Part shown: piece after piece, positions 7,899 to 15,297 of the stretch
How the letters are laid out: each line of letters begins with the position of its first letter
Position numbering within the stretch: position 1 is the first letter of the stretch
NCBI RefSeq assembly: GCF_051628905.1
Contig: NZ_CP157575.1
Coordinates: 3,100,001 to 3,164,000 of the forward strand
DNA: 64,000 nucleotides
Reading direction: 5' to 3'
DNA from: Asaia sp037151935
GTDB taxonomy: Bacteria > Pseudomonadota > Alphaproteobacteria > Acetobacterales > Acetobacteraceae
The notes under the pieces: generated by a model
The model's database searches: none
What the model was told of the DNA's origin: nothing
The model's input: only the letters and a program-made list of their open reading frames with translations
Translations under genes and position numbers: made by a program

Positions 7899-9382
7899 AG
7901 GGCGACAAGCCTGCGATGGATGAAAACTGCGGTGAGGCCTAGGCAGAAAGCCGTCAGATCGACCGTTTTATAAACATCGAAACCATTGAGAAATCCATTT
8001 GCACTGCGTGTCATCAGATCCAGCGGGAACAGCGTCAGGGCAAAAGCCGCGAAAATCGTGCATTGCTCGTTCCAGCCGCGTTTGGGGCTCGCGCTGAAGC
8101 TTCGCAGAGCGGCATGAAGCAGCGACAGGGCCCAGACGATGAAAAAGGTACGGATTTCGAGGGCGCCGCGCGCAGGCAGGTCCGACCAGAAGAGACGATT
8201 GGCCCAGAGATAGGACAGGCAGGCCAGAGGCAGGCCTGTCGTCACGGCTATCGTCAGTGTTTCCGCTAGGCGGAACAGAAAATTCCGTGCCTTTTTCGGA
8301 CGGTGTTTCATGAGGAACAGGATCAGACCGCCTGACATCATCACGCTGCCCACAAGGCCGGAAATGAAATAGAGCCAACGCATGGGTAACTGAGCCCAGC
8401 GTATGAAATGCAGGCCGCGCAGCACGCCACCGATGCGATGCAGATTATCCGGAATTCGGACGACAGCGATCTGGGTGCCGTCTTTTTCGGAGAAAGTTAC
8501 ATGGTCGCGCGTCAGGGCAAATGACGCTGAATCGGCCTTGGTCATCGACACAGAGCCGCGTTCGAACATCACGAGACCGACCGTGTCTTGGCCCAGAACC
8601 GCTTCGGCCTTGTGCAGCATCGGTGCGAGAGGGGCGAGAGCAGGAGCGTCCTGCCCTTTCTCTGCGGCATGACCGGTTTGCGCGCCATGCGACTTGACCG
8701 GTCGTTCGTGTCCGGGCTTGCCATGATGCCCCATGCCGAACATCGGAAACAGGCGCGGTGCGTGAATGACAGCGCCCGTATAGGCCATCATGGCCATGAA
8801 GGGCAGGAACAGCAGGCCAGCCAGAATATGCGCATCCATCCAGGCGCGGGTTTTGGAAGCGAAAGGCCGAAACAGCAGGAGATCGGTCAAAATGCTGCGG
8901 AAATGGATGATGATCCCCGAAATGACGGCAACGAGAAGGCCGATCGCCGCGATTTCTGTAAGCATGTTCCCCCAGAAGGGGCCATAGTAAAGAGAGTGGT
9001 GCAGATCGTAAAAGAGCTGCCCGCCTCCGGTCTCACGGGTAAGAATGGGAAAGCCATCGACCGGATTATAGACCGTGCCGATAAAGGCATGCCCGTTGAA
9101 ATATTGTATGCGCAGCATTGGGTCGCGCGGCGTTGGCAGGGTGATGAAAGCATTCTCGCCCTGACTGCGCAGATCCTGTGCCAGCCGACCGATCCGGTTG
9201 AGCGCGTCATCGCTCAGCGGCACAGGCTGGAAGCGTGAGAGCTCTGGCTGCATCCAGTGAGTGAGTTCGGTGTCGAACAGGGCGAGAGAGCCCCCTGTAA
9301 AGACAACAACCAGAATGAGCCCGCCGATAAATCCGACCCATTCATGCAGCCACCCCATGCGAATACGCAGCGTGTCACGCAT
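7895..9382 (-). CDS. PepSY-associated transmembrane protein (putative siderophore/iron-linked reductase)
   Basis: A polytopic inner-membrane protein of about 495 residues with the PepSY_TM pattern. Helix 1 lies in LHEWVGFIGGLILVVVFTGG. A periplasmic part with a PepSY-like repeat follows, then YDLHHSLYYGPFWGNM with paired histidines and LLVAVISGIIIHFRSI. Three to four more helices lie near the C-terminus. Members next to TonB-dependent receptors are thought to act in ferric-siderophore reduction, with the histidines as possible heme ligands; that role is family knowledge, not seen here. A histidine-rich loop (MGHHGKPGHERPVKSHGAQ) lies mid-protein. The start is placed at the ATG at 9382, which overlaps the DUF3649 stop (TGATG). 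An ATG 12 bases upstream (9394) is also possible. Confidence 0.8.
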   Translation of the reverse strand: MRDTLRIRMGWLHEWVGFIGGLILVVVFTGGSLALFDTELTHWMQPELSRFQPVPLSDDALNRIGRLAQDLRSQGENAFITLPTPRDPMLRIQYFNGHAFIGTVYNPVDGFPILTRETGGGQLFYDLHHSLYYGPFWGNMLTEIAAIGLLVAVISGIIIHFRSILTDLLLFRPFASKTRAWMDAHILAGLLFLPFMAMMAYTGAVIHAPRLFPMFGMGHHGKPGHERPVKSHGAQTGHAAEKGQDAPALAPLAPMLHKAEAVLGQDTVGLVMFERGSVSMTKADSASFALTRDHVTFSEKDGTQIAVVRIPDNLHRIGGVLRGLHFIRWAQLPMRWLYFISGLVGSVMMSGGLILFLMKHRPKKARNFLFRLAETLTIAVTTGLPLACLSYLWANRLFWSDLPARGALEIRTFFIVWALSLLHAALRSFSASPKRGWNEQCTIFAAFALTLFPLDLMTRSANGFLNGFDVYKTVDLTAFCLGLTAVFIHRRLVAL

Positions 9383-9660
9383 CAGACCAGCCATCCGAGA
9401 CAGGGAGCAAGCAGGGCAAGGCTGGGCAAGATATTTCGCTTTCGGCGGGTCGGGATGGAAAAAATTACAAGGAGAAGGGCGGGCATCAGGGCAAAGGCAC
9501 AGAGAAACCCGACATTCATGAAAGGCTCGCCGCCCATACGTCGGAAAAGTGAGAGTACACCGATGGACGCGAGATAGATAATTGCGATGCCGAAAAGGAG
9601 CCGCAAGGTCCATGCACGGATCAGCTTTCGGTCATGTTTCTTCTTGAGACTCTTTCGCAT
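9382..9660 (-). CDS. DUF3649-like small membrane protein (iron-uptake associated)
   Basis: A 92-residue protein with a very basic N-terminus (MRKSLKKKHDRK) and three hydrophobic helices (LLFGIAIIYLASIGVLSLF; VGFLCAFALMPALLLVIF; LPSLALLAPCLGWLV). Size, topology and order fit the DUF3649 (iron uptake protein) family. Those genes sit with PepSY and DUF3325 genes near TonB-dependent siderophore receptors. I chose the ATG at 9660, because AGGAA lies about 8 bases upstream; a longer frame to 9717 lacks such a site. It is the first gene of the operon divergent from the receptor, with about 130 bases between the two starts. Confidence 0.6.
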   Translation of the reverse strand: MRKSLKKKHDRKLIRAWTLRLLFGIAIIYLASIGVLSLFRRMGGEPFMNVGFLCAFALMPALLLVIFSIPTRRKRNILPSLALLAPCLGWLV

Positions 9661-9791
9661 GTGGTTCCTGTGCAACAGGGCCTGATTTTCCTGACGATTG
9701 GGCGTCAGCCGGGCCAAAGTTTAGTTGCGAGCGTTTCTTAATCGCGTCTATTTGACCGCGTCATTTACCCCTTGTCAATGAGATCACCCTC

Positions 9792-12050
9792 TTGAACAGC
9801 TCCACCCCGTTTACCTTGCCCGCCCTGCGTAAGCGCTCCAAGCGTATCGCGTTTTCCGCCCTTCTGATGATGTTCGCTGCCTTTGCTTGCGAGGCGCACG
9901 CACAGGATCAAACGGCAGTTCAAGCACTGACGCAATCGAAACAAGGTAAAGATGCCCAGAAACAGACGGCTGCGTCGCACCAGGTGGGCGAGCTGTCGAA
10001 GGATGAGCAGATCGAGGTGAAGGCGCAGCGCCAGAACCGTATGGAGGTCAAGTCTGGCGGTAACCTCGGTGCTCTGGGTAACAAGAAGGGGCTCGATGTG
10101 CCCTTCAACGTGCGCAGCTACACCTCCGCTTTGATCCTGAACCAGCAGTCACAGACGCTGGGCGAAGTGCTGATGAACGACCCGACCGTGCGTACCACGC
10201 TGGGTTATGGCAATTTCTCGGAGCAGTTTGTTATCCGCGGATTTCCTGTCTACGGCGATGACGTTGCGATTGACGGGCTGTACGGCATAACGCCGCGCCA
10301 GCTTGTTTCGCCCCAGCTTTATGAGCAGGTGCAGGTTCTTAATGGCGCCAGTGCCTTTCTCAACGGCGCAGCGCCCGGCGGCACGGCGCAGGGCGGCAAT
10401 ATCAACCTCGAATTCAAGCATGCGGGTGATACGCCCCTGACGCGTGTCACGGGCGACTATACGAGCTCTTCGATGGGCGGCGGTGCCGTCGACGTTGGGC
10501 GCCGTTTCGGTCAGGACAAGCAGTTCGGCGTGCGCATTAATGTGGCTGGTCGCAGCGGTGTTGCGGCCATTGATCGTGAAAAGCGCCATCAGGTGGCCGT
10601 TGGTGGTGGCTTCGACTGGCATGATCGTGCCGACCGTACCCGTGTAACCATCGACATGGCTTATGAAAATCAGGGCGTGAATGGTGGTCGCGGTGGTGTG
10701 TTCCTGAGCGGTGTCACCTCAGTGCCGAAAGTGCCGGGCGCAGGCGCGAACTACGGTCAGCCCTGGACCTATACTGAACTCAACTACATCTATGGCAAGC
10801 TCAAGGTGGAGCATGATTTCAGCAAATATCTGACGGCTTATGCGCAGTTCGGTGGTCTTGGTGGCAACGAAAAGGGCAATTACGGCAGCACATACGTGAC
10901 CAACAGCCAGACCGGTGCAGGCTATAACGGCGCAATGTACGTGCCCTATGTGCAGACGAATGAGAGCACACAGGCCGGGCTGCGCTCACATTTCAACACG
11001 GGCGGCATCAAGCATGAAATCAATGCTGGTGGTTCTGGCCTGTGGGAGGAAAATGCTTCCGCCTATGCCCTCGCGCTGACGAGACAGACCACTAATATCT
11101 ATCGTCCGACACTCTATAATGCCTCACAGCCCGAGACTTATATTGGGGGGAATCTCGGTAATCCGCAGAAGAACAACACGACGCGTCTGTGGAGCCTGTT
11201 TCTCTCGGATACTGTCTCGGCATTTCATGACCGCGTAGCGCTGACGGCGGGCTTCCGGTATCAGGCGATCAAGACAGTTGCCTATAATTACGGCAAGAGC
11301 ACGACGTCTTACGATCAGGGCGCGTTCACGCCGGTAGTCGGTCTTGTGGTGCACCCCACGCGACAGACCTCAATCTATTTCAATCGTATCGAGGGGCTTG
11401 CACCCGGCCCGCAGGCCAGTGGTCAGGTCGTCAATCTCGGTCAGATTTTCGCTCCCTATCAGACGGTTCAGTACGAACTCGGGGCGAAATACGATATCGG
11501 CCGGTTCTCGACCGCTGTGTCGATTTTCCAGATCGAGCAGCCCAACGCCTACACGTCTGCTATTGCAGGCACCAGCACCAGCATTTTCTCGGTAGACGGA
11601 TTGCAGCGTAATCGGGGTATCGAATTCACCGTCAATGGCGAGATCGTTAAGGGTCTGCGCTTCAATGGCGGCACGTCGATCATTGATGCCAGCCAGCGCC
11701 GCACATCGGGCGGCCTTTATGACGGCAATCGTTCCATCGGCGTGCCGGGCTACACGATCAACGGTAATCTTGAATATGACCTGCCGTTCATTCGCGGCGC
11801 GACGCTTACCGGACGTGTGATCCAGACCGGTCATCAATACGCCGACAATCTCAACAAGCTGCGCGTACCGAACTGGACACGCTTTGATGTGGGTGCGCGT
11901 TACAGCTTCGTTGTTGAACATAAGGCCATCACGACCCGTCTCGGCGTCGATAACCTTGCCAACACCCGTTACTGGGAAAGCGCGTTCGGTGGTTACCTAC
12001 TTCAGGGCCTGCCGCGCACGTTCAAATTCTCGGTCACGGCAGATTTCTGA
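9792..12050 (+). CDS. TonB-dependent siderophore receptor
   Basis: A 752-residue outer-membrane receptor. The signal peptide ends near AFACEAHAQ (residue 38). The plug domain follows, including VPFNVRSYTSALI, LGEVLMNDPTVRTT, FVIRGFPV and QVQVLNGASAFLNGAAPGGTAQGG. The 22-strand barrel ends in an aromatic residue (FSVTADF), as required for BAM-dependent insertion. The features match the FhuE/FpvA/FoxA siderophore group; there is no N-terminal STN signalling domain, so sigma-factor transmembrane signalling is unlikely. The start is a TTG at 9792 without a clear ribosome binding site. An ATG just upstream (9778) runs into a stop. The likely ligand is a ferric siderophore, consistent with the divergent PepSY/DUF genes. 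I saw no convincing Fur box in the intergenic region. Confidence 0.9.
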   Translation: MNSSTPFTLPALRKRSKRIAFSALLMMFAAFACEAHAQDQTAVQALTQSKQGKDAQKQTAASHQVGELSKDEQIEVKAQRQNRMEVKSGGNLGALGNKKGLDVPFNVRSYTSALILNQQSQTLGEVLMNDPTVRTTLGYGNFSEQFVIRGFPVYGDDVAIDGLYGITPRQLVSPQLYEQVQVLNGASAFLNGAAPGGTAQGGNINLEFKHAGDTPLTRVTGDYTSSSMGGGAVDVGRRFGQDKQFGVRINVAGRSGVAAIDREKRHQVAVGGGFDWHDRADRTRVTIDMAYENQGVNGGRGGVFLSGVTSVPKVPGAGANYGQPWTYTELNYIYGKLKVEHDFSKYLTAYAQFGGLGGNEKGNYGSTYVTNSQTGAGYNGAMYVPYVQTNESTQAGLRSHFNTGGIKHEINAGGSGLWEENASAYALALTRQTTNIYRPTLYNASQPETYIGGNLGNPQKNNTTRLWSLFLSDTVSAFHDRVALTAGFRYQAIKTVAYNYGKSTTSYDQGAFTPVVGLVVHPTRQTSIYFNRIEGLAPGPQASGQVVNLGQIFAPYQTVQYELGAKYDIGRFSTAVSIFQIEQPNAYTSAIAGTSTSIFSVDGLQRNRGIEFTVNGEIVKGLRFNGGTSIIDASQRRTSGGLYDGNRSIGVPGYTINGNLEYDLPFIRGATLTGRVIQTGHQYADNLNKLRVPNWTRFDVGARYSFVVEHKAITTRLGVDNLANTRYWESAFGGYLLQGLPRTFKFSVTADF

Positions 12051-12123
12051 TTATCTGAGGAATGAGGTGCCTTACCGCGCCTCATTTTTGGAGGGGGAAC
12101 CGCGATGTTCCCATCCGAGCAAA

Positions 12124-12148
12124 AGCCAACTTTCGGGTTGGCTTTTTT
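12124..12148 (+). terminator. Rho-independent terminator after the TonB receptor gene
   Basis: A perfect 7-bp stem AGCCAAC/GTTGGCT (12124-12130 and 12137-12143) with a six-base loop is followed by a run of T (TTTTTT). It lies 74 bases after the receptor stop codon and is oriented to end that transcript. Confidence 0.85.
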
Positions 12149-12438
12149 GTTAAATGCCGTCCAAGGGTTTGGGGTAAGAAAACGTAAGGCATCCGATGAG
12201 AGCAGCTCTCCACGCTAGTAAGCATAAGCGCAGCAACGGTATGGCTTGCGATATCAGGACAATGAGAATTTTCGCGGCATGGTTTGACCTCTCAGAGTAA
12301 GGCATGCGCGAAATCGCTGGGCGAGCCTCTCGTAAAAGAGGGAGCAAGGACCAACTCCCTGCCGTTCCAAACCAGATCGGGATGAAAGGGGCTTTCGCCC
12401 CTTTCCTGGGTGCGGGGCAGAGCCCCGACATGCACCAA

Positions 12439-12476
12439 CGAAGAAGGCCAGTCCCTAGGGGAACTGGCCTTCTTCG
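12439..12476 (-). terminator. Strong hairpin downstream of bioB
   Basis: A 14-bp inverted repeat (CGAAGAAGGCCAGT at 12439-12452 with its complement at 12463-12476) encloses a ten-base loop. It begins 27 bases after the bioB stop on the minus strand. There is no long T-run, so it may be a terminator or an RNA 3'-end stabiliser. Confidence 0.6.
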
Positions 12477-12502
12477 CACTCAGTCTTCGTAAGAAGGAGG
12501 GC

Positions 12503-13534
12503 CTAATGCCCTTCCGTCATGGGCTTCATGCCGAGACTGGCCAATAGCTTGCGGTCACGATGCTCGGCAGGGTTGGGGGTTGTCAGCAATTTGTCGCCGC
12601 AGAAGATCGAATTGGCACCAGCGAGGAAGACCAGGGCATGGGCCTCGTCGCTCATCAACTCGCGGCCTGCTGCGAGGCGTACATGGCTGGCGGGCATGGT
12701 GATGCGCGCGGCAGCCACGACGCGGGCGAAGGTGATGGGATCGACGGCTTCCGCCTCGGCAAGGGGCGTGCCCTCGACGCGTACAAGAAGATTGATCGGC
12801 ACGCTCTCGGGGTGCTGCGGCAGGGAGGCGAGGGTGGCGATCAGACCGGCGCGGTCACTCTCGTCTTCACCCATGCCCACAATGCCGCCGCAGCAGACAT
12901 TGATTCCCGCGTCGCGCACGTTGGACAATGTGTCGAGACGGTCCTGATAGGTGCGGGTGGTGATGATCTTGTCGTAATACTCGGGCGAGGTATCGAGATT
13001 ATGGTTGTAATAATCGAGACCAGCCTCTTTCAGGCGGCGTGACTGCTCGCCATCGAGCATGCCAAGTGTCACGCAGGTTTCGAGACCGAGGGATTTCACG
13101 CCTTCGATCATGGCGCAGACCGTTTCGAGGTCGCGCTCCTTGGGCGAGCGCCAGGCAGCCCCCATGCAGAAGCGACCGGCACCAGCGGCCTTGGCAGCGC
13201 GGGCTTCGGTCAGAACCTTCTCGAGTGCCATCAGACGCTCGGCCTTCACACTTTTTTCGTGCAGGGCGCTTTGCGGGCAATAGGCGCAGTCTTCAGGGCA
13301 ACCGCCCGTCTTGATCGAGAGCAGCGTCGAGATCTGCACGCGTGTCGGGTCGAAATAGGCGCGATGGGCCAGCTGGGCGCGGAAGATCAGCTCGGGAAAG
13401 GGCAGGTCGATCAGGGCCGCCACTTCGTCGCGTGTCCAGTCATGCCTGATCTCGGGTTTCCAGCTCGCCTGGGTGCGTATTTCGCGGGGAAGGACCGGAT
13501 CACGGGTCAGCGTATCGAGGGACATGCGGGGCAT
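12503..13534 (-). CDS. bioB: Biotin synthase
   Basis: BioB is a radical-SAM enzyme that inserts sulfur into dethiobiotin to make biotin. The radical-SAM cluster motif CPEDCAYC (Cys79, Cys83, Cys86 from the chosen start) lies in KTGGCPEDCAYCPQS. Other family blocks are GAGRFCMGAAWR, ETCVTLGML, DYYNHNLDTSPEYY and GANSIFCGDKLLTT. I use the ATG at 13534 (343 residues); a second ATG at 13525 is equally possible, and 30 further in-frame residues upstream show no family likeness. No other bio genes are adjacent. The neighbour on the other strand, 118 bases away, is a ferritin-like di-iron protein. I see no BioR operator (TTATMKATAA) in the gap. Confidence 0.97.
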   Translation of the reverse strand: MPRMSLDTLTRDPVLPREIRTQASWKPEIRHDWTRDEVAALIDLPFPELIFRAQLAHRAYFDPTRVQISTLLSIKTGGCPEDCAYCPQSALHEKSVKAERLMALEKVLTEARAAKAAGAGRFCMGAAWRSPKERDLETVCAMIEGVKSLGLETCVTLGMLDGEQSRRLKEAGLDYYNHNLDTSPEYYDKIITTRTYQDRLDTLSNVRDAGINVCCGGIVGMGEDESDRAGLIATLASLPQHPESVPINLLVRVEGTPLAEAEAVDPITFARVVAAARITMPASHVRLAAGRELMSDEAHALVFLAGANSIFCGDKLLTTPNPAEHRDRKLLASLGMKPMTEGH

Positions 13535-13652
13535 GGCTCCAAAATATTTGAAAATGAAAAGCTCCGGCAGCGATGCCACAGCAAGGGGGCGCTTGTCACG
13601 CATCTGCGCGAGATGTCTACCCAAAATGGCCCATTCATGTCATCACTGCGTC

Positions 13653-14477
13653 ATGAAACATTGGCGCATCGATCAGATGGATTGGGATGCTTTCGATGCA
13701 TCCCGTGTGGACCCGGACATCATTCCGGTCATCAAGGCGGCAGCGGTGGTCGAGCGGAACGGACTCGATTACGCGGTCTATCTTGGCAACGTCTTCGTGG
13801 GCGACCCGGATTTTCGCCTGGCTGCGGATAACTGGGCGGTCGAGGAGGTGCAGCATGGCGATGCGCTCGGAAAGTGGGCGATGCTGGCCGATCCGGGCTG
13901 GGATTACATGACGGCGTTCGAGCGCTATCGCGCAACCTATCATATCGAGCAGGATGTCGATGCCTCGATCCGCGGGTCACGCACGGGCGAACTGATCGCA
14001 CGCTGTATGGTCGAGACGGGGACGTCTTCTTTCTATACGGCTCTGGCCGATGCGACGGATGAGCCGGTTCTCAAAGCCATCTGCAAGCAGATCGCGGCCG
14101 ATGAATATCGCCATTTCAAGCTCTTCTACGATCATATGCATCGCTATCTGAAGCGCGAGAAGCTGAGTGTCTGGCAGCGCACGAAGATCGCGCTTGGCCG
14201 CGTGACCGAGAGCGAGGATGACGAGCTGGCAACGGCCTATTACACCACGAACATGTCGACCAGCACGCCCTACGATCACAAGGAATGCATCGCCGCCTAT
14301 ATGTCGCGCGCGATGGGCTGCTATCAGCTCAAGCATATCAATCGCGTGACCAGCATGATTTTCAAGACGATCGGTTTTACACCGCATTCCAAAGTTCAGG
14401 TGCTGGTCGCCAAGGCGATGTATCAACTGATCCAGTTCAAGGCGAAGCGCTTCAGGCGGTCTCTGGCCGCTTCATAA
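13653..14477 (+). CDS. Ferritin-like di-iron domain protein of unknown substrate
   Basis: A 274-residue soluble helical protein with the spacing of a ferritin-like di-iron carboxylate enzyme. It has an early Glu (AAVVERNGLDYA), a first E-x-x-H (WAVEEVQHGDALG), a Glu in ARCMVETGTSSFY, and a second E-x-x-H (AADEYRHFKLFYDHM). That is the ligand set of rubrerythrin, acyl-ACP desaturase and related oxygenases. It lacks the rubredoxin-like cysteine domain, so it is not a classic rubrerythrin. The start is the ATG at 13653 (MKHWRIDQMDWDAF); the open frame continues upstream into the promoter region, where translation is implausible. It is divergent from bioB. An oxygenase/desaturase role, perhaps on an acyl chain, is possible but unproven. 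Confidence 0.6.
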   Translation: MKHWRIDQMDWDAFDASRVDPDIIPVIKAAAVVERNGLDYAVYLGNVFVGDPDFRLAADNWAVEEVQHGDALGKWAMLADPGWDYMTAFERYRATYHIEQDVDASIRGSRTGELIARCMVETGTSSFYTALADATDEPVLKAICKQIAADEYRHFKLFYDHMHRYLKREKLSVWQRTKIALGRVTESEDDELATAYYTTNMSTSTPYDHKECIAAYMSRAMGCYQLKHINRVTSMIFKTIGFTPHSKVQVLVAKAMYQLIQFKAKRFRRSLAAS

Positions 14478-14566
14478 CGAAAGAGTTTTCTGTCCTACAG
14501 CAAATTAAGCCCTCTCACGGTGCCATCCTGATCTAAGATAGACCAGAATTAACACCGTGGAGCGTC

Positions 14567-15214
14567 ATGGCCGTGCTGTCTCATCTTTCACGCGTCACCC
14601 TTATGGGGGCGATCATTGCCGGCGGCGTGCTGGCGCTCGCAGCGACACCGGCTTCCGCCGATCCCTATTCGCTGCCGATTGCCTCGTCAGGGCCGGTCGT
14701 TTTGCCGCCTGTCGCCGATGACGGCACGATTGCGGCCCGTGAGCTTGCCGCTCAGGTCGGGCTGCCGCAATTCACCTCGCCTAACTGGCGTCCCGGCCAA
14801 GTGCGTCACATTGTGATGTTCCGCTATAAATCGAGCGCGACGGCGGCGACGCGCGCCGAGATTACCTCGCGTTTCCTGAGGCTTGTTCAGGATTCCCGTC
14901 GCCCTGATGGCACCCATCCGGTGAAATCGATCGAGATGGGAGTGCAGAATAGCGGAGAGGGCGCCGATGCCGGGTTGCAGCAGGCATTCGTCGTGACGTT
15001 TGCATCTGAAGGGGACCGCAATTTCTATGTGGGCAAGCCTGTGATCATGGATCCAGCCTGGTTCGATCCTGCCCATGAGGCGTTCAAAGCTTTTGCGGCT
15101 CCTGCGATCGAGAAGGTCGTGGTGTTCGATTTCGACGTTCTGGTCTCGGCCAGCCTTGAGTCCGCAGGGCATAAAAGCGCGTCCCACAAGGCAAACAGCC
15201 AGACTCGCCGCTGA
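14567..15214 (+). CDS. Exported protein with a Dabb (stress-responsive A/B barrel) domain
   Basis: A Sec signal peptide (cleavage near ATPASADPY, about residue 32) is followed by a short linker. From about residue 80 comes a Dabb domain: VRHIVMFRYKSSATAATRAEI, then HPVKSIEMGVQNSGEG, FVVTFASEGDRNFYV, and DPAHEAFKAFAAPAIEKVVVFDFDV. Most Dabb proteins are small cytoplasmic dimers of roughly 100 residues, so an exported version with a basic serine/histidine tail (HKSASHKANSQTRR) is uncommon. The function is unknown. It has its own leader, with GGAG just upstream of the ATG, and does not overlap its neighbours. Confidence 0.75.
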   Translation: MAVLSHLSRVTLMGAIIAGGVLALAATPASADPYSLPIASSGPVVLPPVADDGTIAARELAAQVGLPQFTSPNWRPGQVRHIVMFRYKSSATAATRAEITSRFLRLVQDSRRPDGTHPVKSIEMGVQNSGEGADAGLQQAFVVTFASEGDRNFYVGKPVIMDPAWFDPAHEAFKAFAAPAIEKVVVFDFDVLVSASLESAGHKSASHKANSQTRR

Positions 15215-15297
15215 ACAAAAACTGTCATAACGTTGCGTAATGTGTCCCGCCTCATGGGGAGCGGGGCATCAGGACCATTTGTGAAAAAGGCTGCCTA

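Larger units (their letters stand above)
12051..12502. other. Gene-free stretch rich in hairpins between the receptor gene and bioB
   Basis: I see no credible gene in these 452 bases. It holds at least four inverted repeats. The terminator at 12124-12148 and the long hairpin at 12439-12476 are listed separately. The others are GAAAGGGGC/GCCCCTTTC at 12384-12405 and CGGGGC/GCCCCG near 12414-12428. The two flanking genes converge here. Small open frames on both strands look like chance translations of the repeats. Confidence 0.6.

Noticed and set aside
9661..9791. A Fur box between the receptor and the divergent operon
   Set aside because: I looked for a 19-bp palindrome of the Fur type and found none convincing.
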